From contig JAMWFC010000020.1 of the NCBI GenBank assembly GCA_027475525.1, positions 310,001 to 374,000 of the forward strand: a stretch of 64,000 nucleotides of DNA, in the 5' to 3' direction. The position numbers were made by a program, and so were the translations under genes. How positions within the stretch are numbered: position 1 is the stretch's first letter; the number at the start of each line of letters is the position of its first letter. The notes under the pieces are model-generated. The model was not told the DNA's origin. It worked only from the letters and a program-made list of their open reading frames with translations, and searched no databases. Source of the DNA: Macrolepiota albuminosa. Taxonomy: Eukaryota > Basidiomycota > Agaricomycetes > Agaricales > Agaricaceae. Of this stretch, positions 54,611 to 64,000 are shown one piece after another.

Positions 54611-57542
54611 GGCCTACCGATGGGCGAGGAACGCATACAGCCAAGCCATAAAGGACACAAAGCGGAAGCACTGGGAGGAGTGGCTGGAGGGTGTGGATGC
54701 TAGGACGGTGTGGGATGCCAAGTCGTTTGCCACGGCGGCGCTGGCAGATGGTGGACGGGCAAGGATGCCGGCATTGAAGAGGTTGGAGGATGGAGAGATG
54801 GTGGAGGTAGCGGACAATCAGGGAAAAGCAGAGATGTTCCATAAGGCGTTCTTTTATGATGACCCCAGACCAGCGGAAATGGGGACTGAGGAGGCGCTGA
54901 GGGAGCCAGCATTCCAGTGGTCACCCATCACCAACAGGGAGATCTATGCCGCAATCGACAAACTCAAGCCTCACAAGGTGCCAGAGTTAAACGGCATCCC
55001 GAACGTAGTCCTGAAGAAGACGAAGTACACACTGGTCCCCTACCTGGGACCGATCTTCCACGCAACGTTCACGCACAAGGTTTATCCAGAACGGTGGAAA
55101 GTCTTCAAGACAGCGGTGTTGAGAAAGCCAGGGAAGGATGACTACAGTGACCCAAATTCATATCGGCCTATAGCCCTGCTCGACACGGTTGCCAAGGTCC
55201 TCTCGTCATGTGTGAAGGAAAAGATGGCGTACCACATAGAAAAGGCGAACCTACTGCCAATGTATCAATTCGGGGGCAGACCAGGCAGATCAACGACTGA
55301 CTCGTTGCACATCTTGATCTTGTTCATCAAGGATGCGTGGAGGAGGGGCAAGGAAGTGGTGGCTGTATTCATGGACGTCAAGGGAGCGTTTCCGAACACG
55401 GTACCGAGAGTGCTGGCGAAGGACATGAGGATGAGAGGAGTGCCAGAGGAAGTGGTGGGGTGGTTTGAAGAGAAGCTTAAAGGAAGGAAGACTGTAATAT
55501 CATTCAATGACTACGACTCACCGCAGATCCCAGTGAACAGTGGTCTGGACCAGAGTTGCAACACGTCAGGGCTTTGCTACAACTTTTACAATGCGGGACA
55601 GATTGAGGGTGCAAGGTTGGGGGAGCGGGAGCTTGCAGGGTCCTTTGTGGATGATGCATATGTGGCGGCAGAAGGGGACAGCATGGAGGAGGCAGCGGCC
55701 AAGATGGAAGACATGATGAGAAGGAGAGGAGGTGCCGGTGAGTGGGCAGAGACACACCATTTGCTATACAAGGTGAAGAAATTTGTGGGAATGGGGTTTA
55801 CGAGGAGAAGGGAGAAAGTGGGCAGGAGAAGCGGTGGGTCGAGACCAGCGGCAAGACCCAGAGTCGAGGTATGTGGCACTGTGATAAGGATGGAGCCAGC
55901 CCACAAGTTCCTGGGAGTCATCCTGGATCAGGAATTACGCTTCAAGGAGCATGCAGCTTACGCCCATGGAAAGGGAGCGGCGGTAGCAGCGCAGACGCGG
56001 AGGCTGGTAAAGGTCAACGGAGGCATCAGGGGGCCCCTGGCCAGGCACCTATATGAAGCAGTCATAGTGCCGACTATGCTCTACGCTGCGGACGTGTGGT
56101 GTACGCCAGATATAAAGGTGGATGGGAAGACAGTAAAGGGCGCGAGGAGATTTATGAGGAAGCTGGCTAGGGTGCAATGCACGAGCATGCTCCAGATGAC
56201 AGGCGCACTGAGGACTACACCGTCCGACATGCTGGAGGCCCATGCAGGGCTACTACCGATGGACCTCAGGATCAGACGGACCTGCGTGATGGCAGCAGCA
56301 AGAATTGCAACCCTACTGGACTCGCACCCATTGCACAAGCCAGCAAACAAGGCAGCCCGCTTTGTCAGGAAGCACAGGTCCCCGCTACATTACATGCTGA
56401 AGGCATGGGGCCAACCACCAAAGGAGATGGAGACCATAGCGACAGTCTGTCTGGCACCGAACTGGAAATGCCCCATCGAAGTTGTGGTAGGAGAGACAGC
56501 AGAGGAGGCGGAGGAGAGAGAGCGGAGCAATGAGGCAGACATAAGGATATACACAGATGGGTCAGGCTACAAGGGTCAGGTAGGAGCAGCGGCGGTACTT
56601 TACAGGGGGATGGAGAAGACAAAGGTGTTGCAAAAGTGCCTCGGGACGGAGGAGAAGCATACGGTCTTTGAGGGGGAGTGTGTAGGGCAGGTGTTGGGTT
56701 TCGAGCTGCTGAGGAGGGAAGTTAGAGGATGAAGAAGAATCAAGACCGCGACGGTGGGAACGGACAATCAGGCTGGCCTGCAGGCTCTTGGGGCCCCAGG
56801 AGAAGGCATGGCAAGGTACATTGTTGATGAGGTGTTGGAGGGAATCTGGAAGGTCAAGGAGATAGATCCAGGCGTGGACATAATGGTTTACTAGACCCCT
56901 GGACACACAGGCATATCGGGCAACAAGCAAGTGGACAAGGAAGCGAAGCGGGCGGCAGAGGGCAAAGACACGGAAGTGAGGGGCATCCACTTCCTCAGGA
57001 AACCTCTCAAGACCTCGAGGGCTGCAGTGCTGGCCACCCACAAGCGACAGTGGAAAAAGATGGCGGAGGAGCGAATACGCACCTCGCCCAGATTTGAAAG
57101 GCTGCAGATAGTCGACCCCAATGCGCCCAGCATGACAAACATCGTTCATATCCTAGCCAGCATTCCCCGCAGACACACATCGATCCTACTGCAACTGCGC
57201 ACAGGACACTGCCTGTTACGACAATACCTGCACCGCTTCAAGAAAGCTGAATCACCAGTTTGCCTGGCATGCCACCAGGGAGACTAGACGGTAGAGCACT
57301 ACCTACTCCACTGCAGTGCGTTTTGGAGGGAACGCTGTGAGCTAGCCAAAGCAGTGGACATTGGTACAGGAGCCTTGAGCAAGCTCCTGAGCGACGCCAG
57401 AGCAGTCAGAGCCCTTTTCCAGTACATAAACCACACGAGTCGATTCAAGAGGACGTACGGAGATCTCCACATCAATATTGACATGAGTACCATCAAGCCA
57501 AGCGGAGGGAGGAAGGGGAGAAGGAAACGGGGAGGAAAATGA
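54611..57542 (+). pseudogene. LINE ORF2, 3' part: reverse transcriptase, RNase H, zinc knuckle
   Basis: RT blocks: PNSYRPIALLDTVAKVL, QFGGRPGRSTTDSLH, FMDVKGAFPNTVP and the active site FVDDAYVAAEGDS (FVDD, as in Tad relatives). RNase H starts RIYTDGSGYKGQVGAA, then GTDNQAGLQAL and TPGHTGISGNKQVDKEAK. The terminal CCHC-like segment is CLACHQGD..VEHYLLHC. In-frame stops occur near 56731, 56893 and 57285 (RG*RRIK, VY*TPGH, GD*TVEH), so it is inactive. Confidence 0.9.
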
Positions 57543-57772
57543 CATACGCTTTCACACTAATACATTACTTTCTAATTTACAGATACGACGCCGACAAAGG
57601 CTTAATACGGTCCAACGCCCCAAGTCCAGGCATGACAAGGCAATCGCAGTCGCCAGAGCCGGTAGTTCAGAGAGTACACGGATACGATAGTGAATCTATA
57701 TAGAACTCTAGATAGCAGTAGAACCCGACATAGGGCAAAGCCCCAGCGGGTATAGGAGAAATCATCATCATC
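57543..57772 (+). other. LINE 3' UTR with (ATC)n tail
   Basis: Non-coding DNA after the ORF2 stop, ending in about five ATC units instead of a poly(A) tract, immediately before the target duplication. Confidence 0.7.
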
Positions 57773-59690
57773 ATCTTGAGCTCGCTGACAGTCATATGTT
57801 GTATAATTTACATGAATCTGCTTGTGTTGGTAGATTTTGTTGCCAATAATGTGAATATGACAGTGTTGTGCAGAGGTATACATGAGGACATCACCATCAT
57901 AATCTTCTTTGAGCATGCGTGCTAAGCAATAGTCCTGGAGTTTGACCAAAAATCCCTAGCCAACAGTGAGATATTAATACTAACACTAATAGCTTCCTTA
58001 CCTCAAGAGTGGGATCATCCTCATTTTTACTAAGCCATTGTGGAAGTATGAGAGGATGTTGGACATCTTGTGCAATGATGTGATGATCCTGTGGAGAGCT
58101 ATCTGGCAAATATTCAGTTTCATTGAACTGAAGCCAAGGTGGCATGAAATCATTGTTATGATGTCCAAGTCACTTTTGTTTGTCACCTGTCTTTGGTGTT
58201 GGGCCTGCTTTCACTTTCATGCAATTAAAAATCTGCTGTCAATGTTCATACTTTGCAATTCCAAGTGTATAAGTACTCTTCTGAACGACAGGGAAAATTT
58301 GTTTTACTTGGCGATGAGCTAATTCTCCCTGTAAAAAAGCTGTCAGATTTGTGGCAAAGATACTAGTATGATTAAAGTTTTCAAGTCACCATTTGAGTTA
58401 AATAATTATTTGTGGTTCTGTGCAATCTGATACATTCAACATAGTCACCAAGACTATGCAATTTGATTGTCTTGAGATTCAATTCACGGATTCTTGACTT
58501 TTGTTGCTTTTTTGGAAGATCTTCAGTCTTTGTACTCTTTTTACTACTCTGCACTTTGACTTTTGATTGAGCAGCAGACCATGCTGCTTTTTTTTGACCA
58601 TGTGCAGCAACTTCACTTGGAAGTTCCCATGTAATATAATCAGTGCAAGTTGTTTTTTTGAAGTATTGGAGTTCCTGGCCAAGTTGTGTGAGTGAGTTGT
58701 CAAGATCTCAAAGAGTTGACTCTGTTTGTATCTTCAGCTTTGCAAGGGCATGCTATGTTGCTAACTCAAAGAAAAGATTAATTAGATTAGTATTATGTGG
58801 CTCAGGGAGTAGACCCTCAAAAGCAGGAATTGAACACTGAATAATAAGTTACCTATTAATGTTTTTTTTAGTGAGATAGACTTTAAAACATAGATTACAC
58901 ACCTGAAGAATATCTTCATAGTCCTGTGCTGCTAGCTTCTTTAATTCTGCTACATCATTTGAGAATTTTCGAATTGTATTACGTCCAAATGTTGGAATAT
59001 TTTGAAATCTGCAAGACATGATTAGTTGTACATCCATATAAGAAAATATCAATAATGACCACCTGAAACTGAATGCATGTCATGAGAATTCTAGACAATA
59101 TATTAATATAAATGAATAGAAATGCAAATCAATAGTTTGCTTACTTTTTAGGATAATCCATTCCATGAATCATAAATCATGGAAAGTAACACTGACAAAT
59201 AGCATCAGGACTAGGTAAAACCAGTCCATTCTGATAGATTTCTATGAAGTCATCATCCAAAAGAAGTGGCCAACCTGCATTCATGATTTCACATCGAAGA
59301 AATGTCATGATATCAGCAGAGGCTGGCTGATTATATGTAGCTATATACCAGTCCTGAAATGTATTGGACAGCTTAATATTAATTAGTTTTAATAATTAAA
59401 AACTAAATAATATCATATCTTAGGTATATATGCAAGATGATTCTCTGAATTTGATGTAGGCTTTCCCCAATTTTTTTTCCACTGATTAGCCAAATAAAAG
59501 TAGATTGGCCAGAGGGATGCTTTGCCAAAGTTAGTCAGATGTGTCGAATCTGACCAAAGAGCAATGCCAATGACAACATTTTCAATCCCATCAGTTTGAG
59601 GAAGATTTTGAACCTTCATAAATTCAGCAATAAAATTATCTGAAGTGAACATGTCACCAAAAATCCGTTCAGGTTGAGAACCAGCAAATT

Positions 59691-59844
59691 CAGGAGTCCA
59701 AAACATTTCATAAGGATGCAGAACAAATGTGGAAGCTGCAGGTCCATCAAGAATGCTAGTAATCACACAGGAGTCCAAAACATTTCATAAGGATGCAGAA
59801 CAAATGTGGAAGCTGCAGGTCCATCAAGAATGCTAGTAATCACA
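59691..59844. repeat. 77-bp exact tandem duplication (in Plavaka)
   Basis: 59691-59767 equals 59768-59844. Collapsing it joins HPYEMFWTP to EFAGSQPERIFG in one frame. Confidence 0.95.
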
Positions 59845-60971
59845 GCACATATAGATCGATGAACAAGACCAGGAAGCTCAAATATAGGTGCCTGAGCTTC
59901 TGATGCATGTTTGATACCATCACAGGGCATATGAATTCTGAGTATTGACTGTTTCCATCCATCACTAGCTGAAAAGAATGATGGCACTGCCTCTGTAAAG
60001 TCGTCAAGCCATTTACTTTCCTGTCCTGCATTGAAATTCTTTAACTCCACTGTGTTCCAGTCATCATGAAGCATGTAATCATGAACTAGACAATTTATTT
60101 CGATGTCTGATTTCAGATTGGAGCCTGACATCTGCCAATCCTTGAGAAGGAATATCGTAGGATTTTTGAATGGTGTGTAGTAAGCTGTCTTTGCAGCAGA
60201 AAGCAAATAATATTCTTCAAGTTCTGGGATAAATGATGGTTGACCTCCAGGATAGAGTTGATAGATACCAAAACTATCAGACTCAGTACAGTAGATAGCT
60301 AGTTCAGGAGATGGACTAGCTTCTTGAGATGAGATATGATTTGAAGTAGTGGAAAAATAATCTTAAATTGGTGAGAGATCATGAACAGAAGGTGGTGGTG
60401 GTGGCATTAAGTCCCAGTAGCGCTTGGGTAATTGGATAGCATGATTTGGTCTCCCAGATGGTCAAAAAGCTGAAGAAGAGATTCCTGGATCTTCCATGGG
60501 ATGCACTGGTAGTACTAATGGTAACGATGCTGGCATAATATCATTGTTCAACTAAAAGTAAAGATTGATTAATTCTACAAATATAAGCATTAAATTCGGA
60601 TACACAAGTAGTTCATTATCCTCTTCAAAGTTTGCATTTTCTATTCTTGCTCTTTTACCCCCATCCTGTAACTGTTCACCAGCCTTTCTATCCCTAAAAT
60701 GACAAAGAGCTTGGACAGCCTTGATCTGTATAAGTTGGCACTGTTGTTTATAAGTTGATAATCCAGAGGCACTGTCAAATGTCTTATGGCAGCCAGGACA
60801 GAAGTAACCAGATGGCATATAGGAAAGAACTTCAGAAAAGGCCTGTACTAAGATGCGTCAAGATTGCAGTGCTGGCAATGTTGAAATTGACTCAACTCAG
60901 GACTTAGTCAGTCTGATGAGATTCATGTGACTTGACTGTATGATCGTTACATCTTGTTCTTTAACCGTTAC

Positions 60972-62446
60972 ATGCCTCCCTGTCCTTCTTCTTCTTTGAT
61001 TCCCCCTCCACAGAGCGCAAAAACCAATCCTGATGATGAACATGCTCAGAAAGTTGTGAAGAATCTCCAGGATGGACCTTGTCGAAAGAAAAACATGTAA
61101 GCTGTGTCAAAATTGCATATATGCTCCAAATCTTAATAAGATTCTTTCAGATGTGAAAATGTGCTCAAGATCTACACTGATATTGCAAGGTGGATCCCAC
61201 TTTTGATTGATCCTTTTATTATCATTGGGAATGTTATATATGCTGCACTGGAGAAATCTGACGAGTGAGTTATTTTCATACTTTTTGTGCCTATCTTATT
61301 TTTATTTCTAGTGAATGCATTGAGAACAGCAAGAATTCAGCCCTTCTTGATCAATATCAGGCCATTCTGAAGATTGAGCCAGGTTTTGAAAATGTGCTAC
61401 GATGCCTTAATGAAGATCCAACAAAACTCGATAATTTTATCAGGGAAGTATGTGCATATATGTGACCACTTTGCAAAACAACTTTTATTTTCAAAAAATT
61501 GAAAATGCTGTGAATGGTGCATGAACTGACAACACATCATCACTGAAGCCTGCTATTATCAAGTATATCCTCAAAGATCCTGATGTGAATCTTGACTCCA
61601 AAGTACCAGAGACTAGGACTAAAGCATCTCGTGCCTTTTGACATCCTGTCTTTGCTCGTCATCTCTGTCCAATTAAAAAGCTTTCTGCATTTGACCATAA
61701 CCCAGAGTATGTAACTTGACTTTTTACAATGATTATACTTACATGTTCCATTCACCACATAGAACTTTCATGCACAATGTCAATGAAGGAAAGAATAGTT
61801 ACATTATCACAGCCTCAGATTTTCTCTCTTTTGTGTATGACCTTGAGCTCTTTGATGTGAATGACCTGACAAAAGGTCTAATGAGAGGTCATTTACTTCT
61901 CAAGGTAAGCTTATGACTCGCTTGAGACTTTTTGATTTTATCTTTGGTAGATGTACCATCATATTTACACAAGCCCCTCATCTGCACTGTCTGGCCGCCA
62001 AAATGCAACAAAACTATGCACCACCCACCTCCATGGTTTGAAGGCAGTGACTGGACGAAATATAGCATATGTAGCGGTTCAGGTATGTTCAAATTCTATA
62101 TATGGCATATGCTAATTTTTCAAAGCTTGTTTTGCTCTTTCTTTGGTGGAGAAATGGAGCCAGAAAGATGGCAACTTTGATTCTCAGAAGTTTTTCGAGA
62201 TGATTGTTAAGCTCTTTGAGTCTGATTCCAAGCAGCCATGAGTCATTGATACCTTTAAATGGTGGAATGAGTAAGCCTAACGTTTTTTAGAGGGAGCATG
62301 GCTGATTCATATTATTTTAGAAATGTACCTGAACTCCAGTCTGAGCCAAAGAGGAAGAGAAAGCGGCAGGCTATATCTGAGGAGCCAGAATCTGAAGGCA
62401 ATGATACTATCAAGGAAGTTTTATGGCTTTGGAAGGCTCAGGATAC
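60972..62446 (+). pseudogene. DUF6698-type fungal protein gene, broken by stop codons and truncated by an LTR
   Basis: A multi-exon chain: MPPCPSSSLIPPPQSAKTNP (60972), CENVLKIYTDIARWIPLLID (about 61150), NSALLDQYQAILKIEPGFENVL (61330), DNTSSLKPAIIKYILKD (61530), FMHNVNEGKNSYIITASDF (61755), MYHHIYTSPSSALSGRQNAT (61951), VEKWSQKDGNFDSQKFFEMI (62146) and MADSYYFRNV to 62446. These match the family's order: RxDDxxxLK, LCP, LL.xYxHIxTSPSSA and the xGNF region. Three in-frame TGAs (GA*TDN, AF*HPV, QP*VID) sit where CGA would fit. The function of DUF6698 is unknown. It is transcribed away from Plavaka, and the LTR of element C cuts off its C-terminus. Confidence 0.78.
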
Positions 62447-62468
62447 TGTCACGACCCCTTCCCTCCAG

Positions 62469-62622
62469 GCCCACCCCGGAACACCCCCGGAACACCCTCC
62501 GGGACCCTCCCTCCGACCCCACAGGACACGCCCCGCCATCACGACGCCCACCCCGGAACACCCCCGGAACACCCTCCGGGACCCTCCCTCCGACCCCACA
62601 GGACACGCCCCGCCATCACGAC
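62469..62622. repeat. 77-bp exact tandem duplication (LTR of element C)
   Basis: 62469-62545 equals 62546-62622. Confidence 0.95.
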
Positions 62623-62741
62623 CACCGACACCGCCATCACGCGCATCAAGGACCGCCATCAGCCCTCCGACCCCACAGGACACGCCCCGCCATCACGACC
62701 ACCGACACCGCCATCACGCGCATCAAGGACCGCCATCAGCC
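62586..62741. repeat. 77-bp-period duplication (LTR of element C)
   Basis: 79 bp identical, shifted by 77, overlapping the end of the previous duplication. Confidence 0.93.
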
Positions 62742-62877
62742 GCCACCAGCCCCGATCAACGATCGGATCACGCGACTCGTTCCCGGCCATCGCGCATCAT
62801 CAAGGACCGCCATCAGCCGCCACCAGCCCCGATCAACGATCGGATCACGCGACTCGTTCCCGGCCATCGCGCATCAT
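62721..62877. repeat. 77-bp-period duplication (LTR of element C)
   Basis: 80 bp identical, shifted by 77. Confidence 0.93.
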
Positions 62878-62963
62878 GCATCACGGCTCCATCCGCGCCA
62901 ATTGATCATGCACCCCACACGCGCGATCCCGGTATGCAGCCCCTGCCACTACTCAATGACCCC

Positions 62964-63118
62964 CGGAACCCATCCCAGACATCCCGGAACCCCGAGACCC
63001 GGCCCCGTAGTACTTATAGCATAGCTCCCTGTTGTATTCGCGGAACCCATCCCAGACATCCCGGAACCCCGAGACCCGGCCCCGTAGTACTTATAGCATA
63101 GCTCCCTGTTGTATTCGC
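62964..63118. repeat. 77-bp-period duplication (LTR of element C)
   Basis: 78 bp identical. Duplicates the TATA-like region of the LTR. Confidence 0.94.
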
Positions 63119-63132
63119 CAGTCTTGATATTA
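63091..63132 (+). promoter_or_regulatory. TATA-like box and predicted transcript start of element C
   Basis: TTATAGCATA at 63091-63100 and AGTCTTGATATTA at 63120-63132. The second is the exact complement of the primer-binding site at 63584, as expected if it is the 5' end of the RNA. Confidence 0.6.
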
Positions 63133-63238
63133 CATACACTGTTACTTTGCATTTCTTGGATTGTTGCGTGCCCTCTATTTGACTGGTACGCATTGACTGG
63201 CACGCTTGACTGGCACGCTTGGATATTTGCGTGCTCTA

Positions 63239-63393
63239 AGACTGGTACGCACTTCGCAACTTTAACTTACTAACTTGGTCTCGTCTTAGAACCTCCGGTT
63301 CACGACTCGACCCCCAGACTGGTACGCACTTCGCAACTTTAACTTACTAACTTGGTCTCGTCTTAGAACCTCCGGTTCACGACTCGACCCCCA
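63239..63393. repeat. 77-bp-period duplication (LTR of element C)
   Basis: 78 bp identical, shifted by 77. Confidence 0.94.
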
Positions 63394-63583
63394 CCTGAAC
63401 TCCCCCGTTACCCACCACCCAAAACCTCCGGACTAAGTCCCCTCTCCCAGGATTTCCCTGTCCACGTCTTGAACCCCGGAGTCCTAGCCCCGGAGTTCCA
63501 GACACCCGAGTATCCGTGGGTCAAGTCCGCATTGTAAGGGCGATTGCTTTCCCGGAAAGCCCCCGACTCAGCGGAACCTGACA

Positions 63584-63596
63584 TAATATCAAGACT
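63584..63596 (+). promoter_or_regulatory. Primer-binding site of element C
   Basis: TAATATCAAGACT directly follows the LTR end and is a 13-nt exact complement of AGTCTTGATATTA (63120-63132). The same pair is conserved in element B. Confidence 0.75.
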
Positions 63597-63749
63597 CCCT
63601 CCTTACACCGTTCTTGATGGCTACGTATACTCACACCTACTACCCCACGGGCTACCAGACCGACCCCTACGGTCCCTCCTTACACCGTTCTTGATGGCTA
63701 CGTATACTCACACCTACTACCCCACGGGCTACCAGACCGACCCCTACGG
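63596..63749. repeat. 77-bp exact tandem duplication (gag start of element C)
   Basis: 63596-63672 equals 63673-63749. Duplicates the gag ATG out of frame. Confidence 0.95.
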
Positions 63750-64000
63750 GTGCCCAGTACCCGAGCATTACTCCGCGCAGACCCCCCGCCCCGTCTATCC
63801 ACCCCTCCCATACGAACCTCCGTACCTCCACCACCACTGGGCCCGACCCATCCCTCTATGATCTGGGGCCCTCAGCCAGCTGGGCCCCTCCGCCCAACTT
63901 AGCCATGGCACGACCCGTGGAGGTCCCCTCGTACCGGAGCATCCCCGGGGGCCTGCCGGAAACCCCCCGCCCAACTTAGCCATGGCACGACCCGTGGAGG
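63617..64000 (+). pseudogene. Start of gag of element C, frame broken by a duplication, cut by window end
   Basis: ATG at 63617 (MATYTHTYYPTGYQTDPYG) repeats at 63694 through the 77-bp duplication, which is not a multiple of three. The second copy leads on to CPVPEHYSAQTPRPVYPPL. The frame then meets a stop near 63860 where element B reads through (2-nt length difference). A second duplication starts at 63890. Confidence 0.75.
63890..64000. repeat. 77-bp-period duplication, cut by window end
   Basis: 63890-63923 recurs at 63967-64000. The rest lies outside the window. Confidence 0.85.

Larger units (their letters stand above)
45373..57772 (+). mobile_element. Tad-like LINE with 16-bp target duplication, itself split by a Ty3/gypsy element
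   Basis: ATCTTGAGCTCGCTGA occurs at 45357-45372 and 57773-57788, directly flanking the element, and removing the insert restores the Plavaka frame (CQRAQD-TLNPC). The element has a 5' leader (45373-45533), ORF1, ORF2 (endonuclease, reverse transcriptase, RNase H), a 3' UTR from 57543 and an (ATC)n tail at about 57760. Without the gypsy insertion (48471-54610) it measures about 6.26 kb. Confidence 0.93.
44422..60818 (-). mobile_element. Plavaka-type transposase gene (CACTA-related, basidiomycete), split by a nested LINE and decayed
   Basis: Read leftward from 60818 (MPSGYFCPGCHKTFDSASG, the N-terminal zinc-finger-like start). Conserved blocks in order: PKRYWDLMP (about 60420), ERIFGDMFTSDNFIAEF and ALWSDSTHLTNFGKASLWP (59680-59500), the RCEIMNAGW region (about 59290), MDYPKK (about 59155) and TIRKFSNDVAELKKLAAQDYEDILQ-like sequence at 58980-58900. 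Next come VEHRRVK-like sequence at about 58310 and VNYTTYDCQRAQD at 57790. After the LINE (45373-57772) the frame resumes with TLNPCTHANALVLSW, then ILGIFHVNVLHTGPE, AFGFLDPARVIQGVHLIP and FVDRDMVMRFRGGGFGHK, ending with an acidic tail at 44422. Stops and frameshifts occur in the middle. A 77-bp duplication at 59691 also breaks the frame. Confidence 0.9.
62447..63583 (+). repeat. 5' LTR of a Ty3/gypsy chromovirus (element C), with duplications
   Basis: It starts TGTCACGACCCC and ends ...GGAACCTGACA before the primer-binding site. Five 77-bp-period duplications lie inside (62469, 62586, 62721, 62964, 63239), so the true length is probably about 750 bp. A TATA-like ttatagcata (63091) lies about 25 nt before the predicted start AGTCTTGATATTA (63120). 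Confidence 0.85.

Noticed and set aside
62298..63101. Long Pro-rich open frames (up to 267 codons)
   Set aside because: They lie in a C-rich LTR inflated by 77-bp duplications. Only the first 150 nt are real coding remnant (DUF6698).
62469..63393. Satellite or CRISPR-like repeat array near the right end
   Set aside because: Units are pairs with a fixed 77-bp period and unrelated sequences, not a repeat-spacer array. An assembly artefact in an LTR explains them.

Overview
The window looks like nuclear DNA from a basidiomycete fungus, most likely an Agaricomycete. The signs are genes split by many 46-60 bp introns, tRNAs with 12-nt introns, an F-box protein of the basidiomycete type, a NACHT-WD40 NLR, and basidiomycete transposons (Plavaka, chromoviral Ty3/gypsy, a Tad-like LINE with RNase H, a DUF6698 gene). 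The NLR and Tf1/Tf2-like chromoviruses resemble what I know from Rhizoctonia-type Cantharellales, but I cannot fix the genus.

Layout. 1-3490: a DDE transposase gene (minus strand, running off the left edge), broken by a solo LTR with a 5-bp target duplication. 5-16 kb: host genes, namely an F-box protein, tRNA-Gln, a dual-specificity-type phosphatase, an RS/K-rich spliceosome-like protein and the INO80 subunit Ies2. 17.0-22.0 kb: an intact 11-exon NLR (1420 aa) with a P-loop NACHT and exactly 21 WD40 repeats of 42 residues, ending at the stop codon. 22-36.7 kb: a graveyard of transposons with almost no CpG, containing a minus-strand Ty3/gypsy element hit by a tRNA-derived SINE and two LTRs, a Tc1 element with long inverted repeats, and a truncated Ty1/copia. 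36.8-43 kb: host genes again (tRNA-Gly, a short-chain dehydrogenase, homoserine O-acetyltransferase and a branched-chain/2-oxoacid dehydrogenase E2), followed by a TIR-bounded MITE. 44.4-60.8 kb: a Plavaka transposase holding a LINE, which holds a nearly complete Ty3/gypsy chromovirus. Both insertions are resolved to the base by their target duplications. 61-62.4 kb: a DUF6698 pseudogene. 62.4-64 kb: the 5' LTR and start of another chromovirus, cut by the window end.

Three observations stand out. (1) Fourteen tandem duplications are scattered through repeats, all with a period of exactly 77 bp. Collapsing them restores reading frames and LTR length, so they look like de Bruijn k=77 assembly joins rather than biology. 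(2) The large NLR exon is open and selected-looking, yet I found a single CpG in its 3.4 kb. This suggests strong cytosine-methylation decay or a repeat-directed process acting on a live immune-type gene. (3) The chromoviruses have primer-binding sites complementary to a stretch inside their own LTR, the signature of Tf1/sushi self-priming.
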